In this document: in pieces, positions 11,368-23,150 of the stretch | Numbering within the stretch: the stretch's first letter is position 1 | Layout of the letters: every line of letters starts with the position of its first letter | Assembly: GCF_028476545.1 (NCBI RefSeq) | Contig: NW_026731571.1 | Location: 62,001-126,000 of the forward strand | Direction: 5' to 3' | DNA from: Physella acuta | Taxonomy: Eukaryota; Mollusca; Gastropoda; Physidae | Length of the DNA: 64,000 nucleotides | The notes under the pieces: generated by a model | What the model was told of the DNA's origin: nothing | Seen by the model: the letters and a program-made list of their open reading frames with translations, nothing else | Database searches by the model: none | Position numbers and translations under genes: made by a program

Positions 11368-12097
11368 AAATATTTTTAGAAATATTTTTTTTATTTGTTT
11401 AGAATTGTAAAATTGTGTATGTTTATTGTTTTGGGTTGTATTTTTTTATAGCATAAATTATTTATAGACGTTAAAAGCATTATGGTTTATAACAATTGTA
11501 AGTAAAAATACTCTAATATAATTTACACAACAATCTCAACTTTTGTTACGTATTTAGTTAAATACGCGGTAGAAAAGTTAATTATAAAAGAAATTTAGGC
11601 ACATTTTGCCGTAGGCTATTCTCTGGTCGGCCTCTCCTCAGTAGGCATTGTCCGAACATATTTTGTGTCGTTGACGTCATGCGTCAATGACAGCATTTGA
11701 ACCTTGTCGGCTTTCTTTTTTTATCCTAAGTGTTGTTATGTAATGAGCGTGATAAATGTGGGCAGTAAAGGTGGTTGAACTAAACATCTAAACATAACTA
11801 TTGTGGCCATGAGTTGAGGGCAGCAAGTCAGGCGAACTTACCATTTCACGGTAATTTAATGTTGGACTTTAAAAAACAAAAACAGGATTAAAACCGTGGA
11901 CTTTGGAGCATTCTATTAAACGCTACTAATCTTAAGTTTAAAATAATTACAATCTACATACTTCATACTTCATACTAAATATTTTTAGATGAATTATAAA
12001 AATTCCTATGCGTATACAGCCTAATCCTAAGTTAATTTGCACTCTCTGAATATTTAATACATAAAAGTATTAACAAGTATCATGCAAATATATATTT
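11368..12097. other. AT-rich spacer between two inverted arrays
   Basis: About 730 bp of AT-rich sequence lie between the two inverted GTCACAGG arrays. It has no long open frame. The inner edges of both arrays read GTCACAAA followed by an A/T-rich word when viewed in the same orientation. It may be the inside of one mobile element with inverted repeat-bearing ends, or two separate insertions. Confidence 0.4.
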
Positions 12098-12202
12098 GTG
12101 ACTTTTTTTCCTGTGACTTTTTTTCCTGTGACTTTTTTTCCTGTGACTTTTTTTCTGTGTTTTTTTTTTCCTGTGTTTTTTTTTCCTGTGACTTTTTTTC
12201 CT
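12098..12202. repeat. GTCACAGG/poly-A minisatellite, locus 2 (inverted)
   Basis: About seven units of TGTGACTTTTTTTCC, the reverse complement of locus 1, are present. Two inner copies have lost the GAC word. It is flanked on the right by a sequence that, reverse-complemented, reads TTGGTTCTTGGGTGGGC, close to the flank of locus 3. Confidence 0.9.
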
Positions 12203-12369
12203 ACAATCGAATAACACATGCCCACCCAAGAACCAACTACAAGGCAGTAATTGTGTAATTTGGAATTTTCTTTCCCAGATGGGTTGCTGTCCCCAGCTGT
12301 CATACCTTACCTAGCCGAACTCCAAAGTTTTCGGCTTCGCAGTCATGAGCTTTACCGACCCGACCATGC

Positions 12370-12440
12370 CGACTTATCAGCACATCCCAGCTTATCTAAT
12401 GCTAGAGCACATCCCAGCTTATCTAGTGCTAGAGCACATG
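12370..12440. repeat. 27-bp short tandem repeat
   Basis: About 2.5 copies of a unit with core CACATCCCAGCTTATCTA are present. Confidence 0.8.
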
Positions 12441-13754
12441 AAAGCTTAATTAGATAATTCCTTATAGTACAACAACTGTAGTGTGCTACATGGTACCAAT
12501 GGCTACCTTAGAACAAGAAGCTGCACATTTGACTAGCAACCCATGACAACCCTACTACGTGGCTACCCGTAACTACACTGTGACTAGCTTCAGCTACTTA
12601 AGTATACACTCTTTCCTGGCTACAATCCTATCAGGCTACCATTGGCTACCCTACCCCGTTAGCTAGCCCTACTATCAGGCTACCATTGGCTACCCTACCC
12701 CGTTAGCTAGCCCTACTATAAAGAAAGCACAGAGCGAGGCTATGAGTGAATTATTCACGCGTGTTCACTCATGCGAGAAATAACCGTTGTCCCACGAATG
12801 AGGGCGACCAACGCTTGACGTCCCATGCCTGATGTATGGTATTTCAATTAACAAAAACTGCAAGACCGCAGCCAATCAATATTTGCGTTACATCCACACT
12901 GGGTTTCTCTGTCTACTGCTCTCCCTTTAAAAACGTGAGGATGTATAAATGATTAGGACTTCTTGTCCAGAACCATTTCATATTTTATGTCGGTTTTTTT
13001 TCTCTACTGGAAAGTTTTTTTTTCTTTAGATTTCGTTTTTTGTTGTTGTTGAGTTTAAGCTGACGAGATGGTTTTTAAAAAAAAATCAATCTTGATTTTT
13101 ATAAATTTATTTTATTTCATCGATGTGAGAAAATTATCTCCCCTTATTTCTTTGCCCAACCGTCAAATTAACAGCACGTATCCCCTACAGACCTAATGGT
13201 GTGGAGAGTTACATCCCCTACTTTAGTCTACACAAATGGCCGCCCGTCAAACTCTAGCCGGAAATTTCCGACTCATTTCTCCTACCTAGAGCTTACACGC
13301 GCCCCTGGCGTCTGGCCCAGCTCACGTCATCACCGCACTTCTGTTCATTGCAGACGACGACAGATCCAGATTTACTGGGTCTACTTGCATTCTGGGAGGA
13401 GAAATTCCTGACCCCCTCCCCTCCCTGTTTCCATGGGCCATTACTCTGCTCTGAAGGCTGCCACCAAAGCGACACATTTCCCCAGTAAATTGTCTGGAAA
13501 CTCGCGAGTTCCCTGAGCGGCATCTTAGACAATTCAATCGGCGCAGTTTGGACGCACTTCGTCGTGCTCGGCTCACAGTCGCATTCAGACGTGACTCAGA
13601 CGACTGTTGGAGTCACACAACTGTGTCGTGAGAGTCAGTCACACAACGGCGAGAGTCAGTCACACACCAGCTAGAGTCACACAACTGTGTCGTTAGGGTC
13701 AGTCACCCAATAACACGGGCAACTGTCTTGGAGAACAAACACACCGCCCATAAC
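12441..13754. other. Mostly single-copy stretch, one 45-bp duplication
   Basis: A 45-bp unit starting near 12632 (core CTACCATTGGCTACCC) is present twice in tandem to about 12720. A 12-bp palindrome CGGAAATTTCCG lies at about 13258. Diverged AGAGTCAGTCACACAAC words lie at 13600-13710. No gene is recognised, and the open frames at 13196-13576 overlap on both strands and lack motifs. Confidence 0.5.
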
Positions 13755-14335
13755 ATCTAGAGGGTAACTAACACAACACCTCTACCATTTTGACATAACT
13801 AACACAACACCTACCATTTTGACATAACTAACACAACACCTACCATTTTGACATAACTAACACAACACCTACCATTTTGACATAACAAACACAACACCTA
13901 CCATTTTGACATAACTAACACAACACCTACCATTTTGACATAACAAACACAACACCTACCATTTTGACATAACTAACACAACACCTACCATTTTGACATA
14001 ACTAACACAACACCTCTACCATTTTCACATAACTAACACAACATCTCTACCATTTTGACATAACTAACACAACACCTCTACCATTTTGACATAACAACAA
14101 CAGCTACCATTTTGACATAACTAACACAACACCTACCATTTTGACATAACTAACACAACACCTACCATTTTGACATAACTAACACAACACCTCTACCATT
14201 TTGACATAACGAACACAACACCTCTACCATTTTGACATAACAAACACAACACCTCTACCATTTTGACATAACTAACTCAACACCTCTACCTTTTTGACAT
14301 AATAAACACAACACCTCTACCTTTTTGACAGTAAT
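13755..14335. repeat. 29-bp minisatellite array
   Basis: About 20 copies of a 29-bp unit with core AACACAACACCTACCATTTT are present. 31-bp copies with CCTCTACC are grouped toward the right half, and one copy near 14090 is shortened. The plus strand has almost no G, a strong strand asymmetry. Confidence 0.97.
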
Positions 14336-14625
14336 TAACACCCCATCAATTTATTTATCTGAACTAGTTGTTAATTAATCACCGAGTAGGCCTTACACAA
14401 AAAGCTAAGAAAATAAAATACACTTTGTGTACAATTATAGACCATAAACATTAATTATTCAAGATATAAGCATATAGAAAACATTTAAATAATTACAATG
14501 CGTGTTATAAACGATTAAACATAAAAAGAGTAATAAAAAATGTTAAAGTCGCGAGAAATTAGCTGGCAGTTATCTCCGCTTGCTTGTGACAATTGGCTCC
14601 ATGTTGAATCAGCATCCAATACAAG

Positions 14626-14776
14626 CAGAGAGGAGCTAATTTACAGGAGCTAATTTACAGGAGCTAATTTACAGGAGCTAAGTTACAGGAGCTAAGTTAC
14701 AGGAGCTAATTTACAGGAGCTAAGTTACAGGAGCTAAGTTACAGGAGCTAAGTTACAGGAGCTAAGTTACGGGAGC
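14626..14776. repeat. 14-bp minisatellite array
   Basis: About 11 copies of AGGAGCTAATTTAC or AGGAGCTAAGTTAC are present. The T form is commoner at the left and the G form at the right. Confidence 0.95.
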
Positions 14777-15004
14777 TAAAGGTTGTACCAACTTGGGTGT
14801 ATCACTTGGTACAACAGTATTGTATGGCCTACAACCACTGTTATCCTAACACAACAGCAGTCAACAGCCAACAGTTCTATCAGAGAGCAGCCACATAGTA
14901 CATGATTAAATCAGAATCTTTCTTTCAAATCGACCGAGTCGATGGTTTTTAGTTGTTTTAATGACGTTGCTCATGTGTTGATGACTTGTACCACTCGCCC
15001 CTAG

Positions 15005-15655
15005 TCTGTATCCTTTGGTTACCTGTATCTTTTGGTTACCTGTATCTTTTGGTTACCTGTATCTTTTGGTTACCTGTATCCTTTGGTTACCTGTATCCTT
15101 TGGTTACCTGTATCCTTTGGTTACCTGTATCTTTTGGTTACCTGTATCTTTTGGTTACCTGTATCTTTTGGTTACCTGTATCTTTTGGTTACCTGTATCT
15201 TTTGGTTACCTGTATCTTTTGGTTACCTGTATCTTTTGGTTACCTGTATCTTTTGGTTACCTGTATCTTTTGGTTACCTGTATCTTTTGGTTACCTGTAT
15301 CTTTTGGTTACCTGTATCTTTTGGTTACCTGTATCTTTTGGTTACCTGTATCTTTTGGTTACCTGTATCTTTTGGTTACCTGTATCTTTTGGTTACCTGT
15401 ATCTTTTGGTTACCTGTATCTTTTGGTTACCTGTATCTTTTGGTTACCTGTATCTTTTGGTTACCTGTATCTTTTGGTTACCTGTATCTTTTGGTTACCT
15501 GTATCTTTTGGTTACCTGTATCTTTTGGTTACCTGTATCTTTTGGTTACCTGTATCTTTTGGTTACCTGTATCTTTTGGTTACCTGTATCTTTTGGTTAC
15601 CTGTATCTTTTAGTTACCTGTATCTTTTGGTTACCTGTATCCTTTGGTTACCTGT
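15005..15655. repeat. Near-perfect 17-bp minisatellite array
   Basis: About 38 copies of TATCTTTTGGTTACCTG are present. Only a few variants are seen: TATCC copies near both ends and one TTTTAG copy near 15610. This purity points to very recent expansion or active homogenisation. Since 17 is not a multiple of 3 and no stop occurs, all three plus frames are open for about 200 codons, and none is likely real. Confidence 0.98.
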
Positions 15656-16789
15656 ACCTGTGTTTAAGGTCTCACGTCATGACCTAATGACCTAATCAGC
15701 ACGTACTCAGCTACATTTCACTTAACACGTCAGATTCTAGTCCACGTCCTCTGCTTGCCACTGCCAGCTCATATTTCTTCTTCTGTTACACCAGTGTCGA
15801 GTGGCGTAACGAGGATCCGATGCTCACGATAAGGCGCGGCTAGAGGAATGTCGAGCATCCACAGCTCGCCAGGTAATCGACGGGCTGCTCGCATCTGCTG
15901 CCTCCCCCCTCCACGTGTGTGAATGGGGGCTCCCCCCGCCCGACAACAGCCCGTCCCTGACGTACTCACTCCGTGCCCAGACAATGCAGAGATTGCGAGT
16001 TATCGTTCCTGTCTTCTCATTTGTTTACCATAGTGATGTTTCCTTTGATTGGAAGAGACGGGCAACAGAGACAGAAGGCGGCAATATTTGTGGCCACACA
16101 ATTCGCACACTTCTAGGGCGTTGGCTTGCGTTTGATTTTCCTTGAATAGACTCGTCTCTTTCAGCTCTAGATTTTTATTGCGGCTACTTAGGTATTTTGT
16201 ATTATGTGTTTTTTGTTTCCATTGAACAATAATGACCAAACTTATCCCTTCCCCCAAACCACCGTGGGAGAGGAAGCCTCGCTGAAAAACCACAAGTCTG
16301 GCAACATTGGGGGGAGGGGGGGCGGCTGGGAGATATCTCGATTCTTCACTCTGTTTCCTTACGTCGCTTCTCACCTTGTGGGTAGAAATGTAGAGGTGTT
16401 GGAATTAACACTGCGTCTTCATCTGTCCCCTTGGCTGGTGTAAAGTCTATTTCACCTAGACCAGCTGGAGACACCCTATGTGGTTCGGCTGTTAGTGACC
16501 ACTTCCTGCCCTGCGGCTGTCTCAAGGTGTGACCCTGATGGACATTTGACTGGTCGGACGAGGAAATGACCCCTGGCGTCCATTCCCTGTGGTCACTCTG
16601 GTCACTTCTAATGGTTTCCTGAACTTGTCTCCATCAGGCTGTCAAACGGCCTTCGGTGTTAAGCTGTTGTCACGTGATCGGCGTCTATGAGTACCCCCCC
16701 CTCCCCCCTCCTCCCACATTTTAGATTCTACTTATTTACAGGAACTTCTGATCTTCTAATATAGCACACATGCAACTTATGGTTACATT
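15656..16789. other. Single-copy stretch, no gene recognised
   Basis: Overlapping frames of 71-124 codons occur on both strands at 15769-16443 without recognisable domains. A fair acceptor-like CGTCTCTTTCAG lies at about 16155 with no matching donor. C-rich patches lie at about 16690-16715. Confidence 0.4.
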
Positions 16790-16985
16790 AATATGTCTGT
16801 CTTGTTTAACTGAAGATTTTGCTAGGCTATGGATATTGTTAAAATGTCTGTCTCGTTATACTATGTCAAATCTAGTTTAACTAAAGATATTTTCAGACTA
16901 TGTCAAGTGCAATAAGTCTGGTTTAACTAAAGATATTGTCAGACTATGTCAAGTCAATTTGTCTGGTTTAACTAAAGACAGACGC
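16790..16985. repeat. Diverged ~52-bp tandem repeat
   Basis: Three to four diverged copies share GTCTGGTTTAACTAAAGATA and CAGACTATGTCAAGT. Confidence 0.75.
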
Positions 16986-17929
16986 ACTTTTAGATGTTAA
17001 AATCAACGTAAGGTCGTCTCGTCTAACGAGACTGCACTGAAGCCCCCCGTCCCCCTCCCCGAGGCGATATTGTGGGCCGATAATTTGTCATCAAACTTTG
17101 AGTACGGATCAATATCTGCATATTAGGGCACACAGGAGGGCAGGAAATTAAAAAAGCCGAGGGTCTTGTTTCAAAGGGCATTAAGCCATCCGGCCACTAG
17201 AGACATGAACTCGCGGAGAACCGTTTCAAGCGATGACGTTCATATTTTCTCATGTCCACGAGGTTCATATTTTCTCATGTTCACCAGGTTCATATTTTCT
17301 CATGTTTCGAATGATGAGTTTTACATTTGCTCATATACCAGGCACTGCACATGTTTTAAATGTCCAGGTAATCAACAAAAACAACCCAACCGTAAGCTCC
17401 TTACCTGCATCAACACATGGGAAACTAAATATTCGGGCAAATATTTTCTAAGCCACAAATTAGTTTCTCTGTAGTTTAAGTGTGAAATATTTAATTAACC
17501 CAAACGGCAACTGGTCCCGTTCTCTGAAGTCGTTGACCTCCCGGGTTCAAGTGTACGACGACCTAACCAACTAGTTCACCATGAAAACGGTACGTGTAGT
17601 TTAAGTCGATGTTTTCAGCTCATGTGAATTACAACTGGTTTAGTTTTTTTTCAGTTTACGCTTAATTTTTTTCTTCACTTTTTAGTCTTTAACAACGTCG
17701 ACGCTTCTTTGACGACATTATAAGATTTGTCGGTAACAACAAATTAAATAAGTCAATTTTTAAAATAACTATCTGGTGTTGTGTAAGTACGGGAGATTAG
17801 GATATTTTTATGGGTTTTCGTACGCCGCGATTTATGATGTACTATATACATTGTTTAAAACTAGTTGTACTTAAGGGTGTGGTTTTAGATCACCAATCAT
17901 GTGTTTTGCAAGTCACTAAACATCTGGTT
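16986..17929. other. Single-copy stretch with one short repeat
   Basis: Three copies of a 25-bp unit (core TTCATATTTTCTCATGTT) lie at 17238-17312. The rest is AT-rich, with no gene recognised. Confidence 0.5.
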
Positions 17930-18038
17930 TTAGAATCACCAAATGTGGTTTTTAGAGTCACCAAATGTGGTTTTTAGAGTCACCACATGTGGTTTTTAGA
18001 GTCACCACTTGTGGTTTTTAGAGTCACCACGTGTGGTG
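17930..18038. repeat. 22-bp tandem repeat
   Basis: Five copies of TGGTTTTTAGAGTCACCA plus four variable bases (AATG, CATG, CTTG, CGTG) are present. Confidence 0.92.
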
Positions 18039-18596
18039 TGCGAGTAGTGTGAGCTACAAGTGCTGCTGGTTGCCTACAGTTGTTCCAGCCACACGTGCAC
18101 ACATTTACCGAGCTTGTAGACGAGGGCTGTAGAGAAATTGGACTCACGAGGGTGAGGCTAGAACAATATTTAACAGCCTATTCCAATATCCGTCTGCTCA
18201 CCAAATGTGTTCGTCTGCCGGAGGTTCTTGAACGGCCGACTGTGTTTAAAGGCCGCAAGCTCGGGACTGTTTTCACTTGCACATTTTCCAATGAACTGGT
18301 TGAAACAGGCTTGTTAAAACGGCCTGGTATTAAGGCTGTATTGGGCCTGGTGTTAAGGCTTGCTCCCTCCAATGTCTGCATTGATCCCCCTGCGCGTGTT
18401 TGTTCAAGTGTTAAACTGTCAGCCGGTTAACCCTTTTTCACCTGACAACCCTTAATTAACCCTCTCTGGCCCGAAAACGAGCATCTCGAGATTTGTGAGG
18501 ATGTTTTCTGGCCAATTAATGCAGCTCATCCGTTGGCCATCGTGTGTCACGTGGTATCGATACATATATAATAAGTGACAGTTTGGCCATCTCCGC
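18039..18596. other. Single-copy stretch with unassigned open frame
   Basis: A plus-strand frame of 116 codons without an ATG start ends at 18430. It contains a short internal duplication of GGCCTGGT(A/G)TTAAGGCT. I recognise no family, and no donor or clear promoter supports it. Confidence 0.3.
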
Positions 18597-18995
18597 TAAC
18601 TGACCATTCCTCTACTGACCATTCCTCTACTGACCACCACGTCCAAGAAGATTGACCATTCCTCTACTGACCACCACGTCCAAAAAGATTGACCGTTCCT
18701 CTACTGACCATCACGTCCAAGAAGATTGACCGTTCCTCTACTGACCATCACGTCCAAGAAGATTGACCATTCCTCTACTGACCACCACGTCCAAAAAGAT
18801 TGACCGTTCCTCTACTGACCATCACGTCCAAGAAGATTGACCATTCCTCTACTGACCACCACGTCCAAGAAGATTGACCGTTCCTCTACTGACCATCACG
18901 TCCAAGAAGATTGACCGTTCCTCTACTGACCATCACGTCCAAGAAGATTGACCGTTCCTCTACTGACCATCACGTCCAAGAAGATTGACCGCTTC
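18597..18995. repeat. 37-bp minisatellite array
   Basis: About ten copies of a 37-bp unit with core CCATCACGTCCAAGAAGATT are present, preceded by a short CTACTGACCATTCCT copy. CACCACG/CATCACG and AAGAAG/AAAAAG variants recur in a partly regular order, hinting at a two- or three-unit higher-order repeat. Confidence 0.95.
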
Positions 18996-19989
18996 CTGCA
19001 CTGGTCATCATGTCCGAGGAGATGTCTACCATAATTACAGCAGGACGGACGGGCGCCTCTGGACAAAGCCCTGGCCACTATTCATCATTAAACCATTAGC
19101 CCTTCCCCCTCTTTAAGTGCGACTCTTTGGCCAGCACGCGCCCCCCATGATGGCCGCTTTAGAGTCCAAGATGTGCGCTCTTTGTCAGCGTCCCGCGCCC
19201 AGAGCGTGCCGGCCACGGCCTTGTAATTAGCAAATGGCACCGGGTTGACGCGGAGGGCGCGAGTCCTTTCTCCCAGACCACAACTGTGTCAGAGCGTGTG
19301 TTTTATCGAGGGCCGCTGGCCACTCGGGCACACAGCATCTCCTGACAAAGACGCGGCCCAGCAACGAGGGGTGAGAGCACAAATATTGAACAATCTTTAG
19401 GACAATGGGGCGCTCAAGCCTCCCCCTCAGCCGGGGCGTGCCCTTGTCTTTACCCACCCCATCTGTCCCGACAGCTCACTAACGAGTCTGTCCAATCAAC
19501 CAGCTGCTAATTAAACTGTAACAGACCAGTCGGTTCACATGGTGTGTGGACTTAAGTTGGCCTCTTTTAACTTCTGCTTCCAGACGACTCCTGGAGAATT
19601 TTATTTGAACGCTGTCTGTGGTTACACTATACACGACAAACCAGGCACGTTTCTAATCACATTTTAAAAATTGAAAGTTTTTTTTTCTCCGCTGAAATTA
19701 GTTGTATTGTCTCCCTTGCCGGGTTCTCCTAGCGCTGTCCTAAAGAATTGTCGTGTATCGGGGAGTCGGGTGACCTCCCCTGCTTGATGTCCGCATTCTC
19801 TCCCTTCTTCCCACAGTTCCTGTCTTCTAGCGTTACGTCATCCCTCGTCTCTCTCTCTCTACCCCATCCTCCGCTGTCCTTTGGGATTCTCACATCCACA
19901 CGATTCTAATTTCACCTATACTTATCCTTAACCCCACCCTCTTTGCATATAACCCTACCTCACCCTCCATGCCTAAATCCGGACCCCCC
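18996..19989. other. GC-rich single-copy stretch, possible regulatory DNA
   Basis: The interval 19130-19500 is CpG-rich compared with its surroundings. It holds TAATTAGCAAAT at 19224-19235 (POU/homeodomain-like) and AACAAT and GACAATGG words near 19390-19405 (SOX-like). A good acceptor-like CCCTTCTTCCCACAG ends near 19816, but the following frame is low-complexity CT. No gene is recognised. Confidence 0.35.
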
Positions 19990-20380
19990 CCCACACACAA
20001 ATGTGTACAGACCCCTTGTACACCCCAACCCTCCCCCACCACACGCAGTCATACCTCAACAAATGTGTACAGACCCCTTGTAACCCCCCCCCCCCCCCAC
20101 AGCTATACCTCAACAAATGTTTACAGACCCCTTGTAACCCCCCCCCCCCCCACAGCTATACCTCAACAAATGTTTACAGACCCCTTGTAACCCCCCCCCC
20201 CCCCACAGCTATACCTCAACAAATGTGTACAGACCCCTTGTACACCCCAACCCTCCCCCACCACACGCAGTCATACCTCAACAAATGTGTACAGACCCCT
20301 TGTAACCCCCCCCCCCCCCCCACAGCTATACCTCAACAAATGTTTACAGACCCCTTGTACCCCCCCCCCCTCCCCCAGCC
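19990..20380. repeat. ~52-60 bp composite repeat with poly-C cores
   Basis: About seven copies of a unit with ACAGACCCCTTGTA, a C-rich block and CCTCAACAAATGTGTACAGA are present. Most C blocks are homopolymers of 13-16 C whose length differs between copies. Two copies instead have a CACCCCAACCCTCCCCCACC block, spaced about 220 bp apart, so a higher-order period is likely. Confidence 0.93.
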
Positions 20381-20959
20381 CCGCCCGCCCCACATCTTGT
20401 CTGAACCAGCCAATCTCCACTTACCGCCCAGGTTTGAAAATTTGGTCAGAATTGTAATTTCCGGTACGTTTGAATCTATCTTTCATCTCCCCGGGATGTC
20501 TAGGGTTGTCATAGGGTTGTCCTATGGCTACACAACCCGCGTATTGTGAGCTGAGCTAGCCAGGGATTTCCTCAGATCAAATTTTGTTTTTTATTACAAT
20601 TTTATTTTATATAATTTAAATTCATGCTTTTTCTCCATTTCAATATCGAACTTTTTTTTTTGGCTTACAACTTATTTCCACTCTCTCTCTCTCTTCTCTC
20701 ATCTCTCTTTCTCTCTCTCTTTCTCCACTCTTTCCTTCTCTCTCCCTCTCTGTTGCTGTCTGGCGTTAGGTTTTATCCTCATGTATCCTCATGTTTGACA
20801 GTTTTTATAGGATAATGGATCCAAAAGACAATTTACAAGGGTGTTTTTGTTTCCGTGTGTCTTTGAATATAAAGGTCACCTCAACTAAATCTGCTTTATA
20901 TGTGTATCTTTGTGTAGTACTTTTGTTTACTTTTCTGTGACTATCCTGTACTTGTCTAT
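20381..20959. other. Single-copy and CT-rich low-complexity stretch
   Basis: A CT-rich low-complexity block lies at about 20680-20760. No gene is recognised. Confidence 0.5.
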
Positions 20960-21145
20960 GCCCATCTTTAATTTAGAATCTGTAAGTCTACAGTCTATGC
21001 CCATCTTAACGTTGATGCCTGTAAGTCTACTGTCTATGCCCATTTTAACGTTGATGCCTGTAAGTCTACAGTCTATGCCCATCTTAACGTTGATGCCTGT
21101 AAGTCTACAGTCTATGCCCATCTTAACGTTGATGTCCTTAAGTCC
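20960..21145. repeat. 39-bp minisatellite array
   Basis: Five copies of a 39-bp unit with core CAGTCTATGCCCATCTTAAC are present, the first and last diverged. The length is a multiple of 3 and both strands are open, without other coding signs. Confidence 0.93.
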
Positions 21146-21404
21146 ACTCTCCAGACCCAGAGTCCCAAAGGTTATCAACCGTTGACCAATCAGCGCCTTG
21201 GCCCCTGACAAAGTGTGACGTATCGCTCTCGCCAGGCGGGCGAAAGTCGCCCTGTAAAGTGCTCTCATATTTATTGTGGTCACAGTTTTCCGCGGACGGC
21301 CATTAATAATTCACGCTGTTTGATGGCGTGAGTTGGGGACCCGCCCCTTCACAACTTCCTGTTTATGTTTCATATATAAAACAGGGCCGTCGTCCTCCCG
21401 GGAC

Positions 21405-21895
21405 GCGAGACATAAAACACAGGGCCGTTGTCAGGGGGTAGTAGGTTTGTGTGTGCTGGGCTATCACAGACATAAAACACAGGGCCGTTGTCAGTGGTTT
21501 GTGTGTGCTGGGCTATCACAGACATAAAACACAGGGCCGTTGTCAGTGGTTTGTGTGTGCTGGGCTATCACAGACATAAAACACAGGGCCGTTGTCAGTG
21601 GTTTGTGTGTGCTGGGCTATCACAGACATAAAACACAGGGCCGTTGTCTGGTGGGTAGTAGGTTTGTGTGTGCTGGGCTATCACAGACATAAAACACAGG
21701 GCCGTTGTCAGTGGTTTGTGTGTGCTGGGCTATCACAGACATAAAACACAGGGCCGTTGTCAGTGGTTTGTGTGTGCTGGGCTATCACAGACATAAAACA
21801 CAGGGCCGTTGTCAGTGGTTTGTGTGTGCTGGGCTATCACAGACATAAAACACAGGGCCGTTGTCAGTGGTTTGTGTGTGCTGGGCTATCACACG
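21405..21895. repeat. 52-bp minisatellite array
   Basis: Nine copies of a 52-bp unit with ACATAAAACACAGGGCCGTT and TTTGTGTGTGCTGGGCTATC are present. Two copies (near 21430 and 21645) carry a GGTAGTAG insertion and lie about 210 bp apart, suggesting a four-copy higher-order duplication. Confidence 0.97.
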
Positions 21896-22874
21896 GTCAC
21901 GTGACAACCGTGTCATCAAACGGACAAAAGACACGCCAGATGTAACACAGCTAAACAATGGGGTGACCGTCAACTACTGAGTCGCGTCTCGTCACATATG
22001 ACGTGTGACCAATACCTTGTTGTGTGGAATCAGACATTACAAGAATTTTTTTCTTTTTTGTGTCAGACTCTTAAAATATTTCAGCATAGTATTTTATTAA
22101 GTATAATTGGTCCATCCCGCTATTGCCACCCCCCCCTATCCACACCGATTCCCCCCCCCCCCATAGTTTTAATGCAGAACTTGTTTTCCTCGCACTCTAA
22201 GCTAGCAACCAGTGTGATACCGGCATGCATTAGTTCCAGCGTGAAAGGTACTGTAGCAGATACGTTGGTATATCATTGAGACCCAAACCCTTTAGGAAGG
22301 ATCTATAATTATCTTTTAATTATCTTTTAATTAAACACAAGGGAAAACAAAGTACACATCGGCCTAATTAAAGAGCATGTTTAGGCCGAGATAATTTCGC
22401 GACTGGTCAGACCACTGACCTCTAGCGAAATTTGCTCATCTCTAATTAGTTTACTTAGTTTTTTATACCTCTAATTAGAAGCGTAATTACGTTCCGTTTT
22501 TCATTTCTGCAACTTTAGGGGGTAGATAATCGATGGCGGATTACTGAAACTGGACATTTGTAACAGGTGTGATGTGTGTGTGAGGGGGGGGGGGGGGGGG
22601 GGGGCGAGGGGTGTGGTGGCATCACTTACTTTCTGGAGGTGTGTGTAAGCTGGGGGGGGGGGGGGCATCACAGACTTCCGGAAAGAGAATGGGCATCGTG
22701 TGATCAAGGGGAAACGAGAGAAAAAAAGGGAAGGAAGGAAGGAAGGAATATATAGCTCTAATATTTAGCCAGATAAATGAGAGCCTGTTTTTCCCGAGGG
22801 TAGAGGAAAAGGTCATGGCCGTGACCTTTAGGATGATTGCCTGGTGTACTGAGATGTGTTTACCGTACGACTAC
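21896..22874. other. Single-copy stretch with hairpin and poly-G runs
   Basis: An inverted repeat at 22358-22392 pairs CGGCCTAA with TTAGGCCG around a 13-15 nt loop. G runs lie at 22584-22604 (21 G) and about 22652-22664. No gene is recognised. Confidence 0.5.
22584..22604. repeat. Poly-G tract
   Basis: Twenty-one consecutive G, followed by CGAGGGG. Confidence 0.9.
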
Positions 22875-23150
22875 CATCTCACCATCCCATGTACCATCAC
22901 GGCCCAACCATCATGGCACAACCATCACGGCCCCACCATCACGACCCAACCATCACGGCCCCACCATCACGGCTCAACCATCACGACCCAACCATCACGA
23001 CCCAACCATCACGACCCAACCATCACGGCCCAACCATCATGGCTCAACCATCACGGCCCAACCATCATGGCTCAACCATCACGGCCCCACCATCACGACC
23101 CAACCATCACGGCCCAACCATCATGGCCCCACCATCACCACCGCTCCATC
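22875..23150. repeat. 14-bp minisatellite array
   Basis: About 19 copies of ACCATCACGGCCCA or ACCATCACGACCCA, ACCATCATGGCTCA and similar are present. 14 is not a multiple of 3, so all three plus frames are open (His/Pro/Thr-rich), which marks the frames as spurious. Confidence 0.95.

Noticed and set aside
14986-15695. Three overlapping plus frames of about 200 codons, Trp/Leu/Phe-rich
   Set aside because: The 17-bp unit shifts frame each copy, so all frames read the same peptide. It is a repeat effect.
17530-17565. tRNA T-arm-like CCCGGGTTCAAGT
   Set aside because: The loop and 3' stem do not match and no acceptor, D or anticodon stems can be paired around it.
18080-18430. 116-codon plus frame
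   Set aside because: It lacks an ATG start, recognisable domain, donor site and conserved neighbours. It is among the longest frames outside arrays, but that length is expected by chance in 64 kb.
19817-19910. Exon after a good acceptor at 19816
   Set aside because: The following open frame is CT low-complexity sequence and has no donor.
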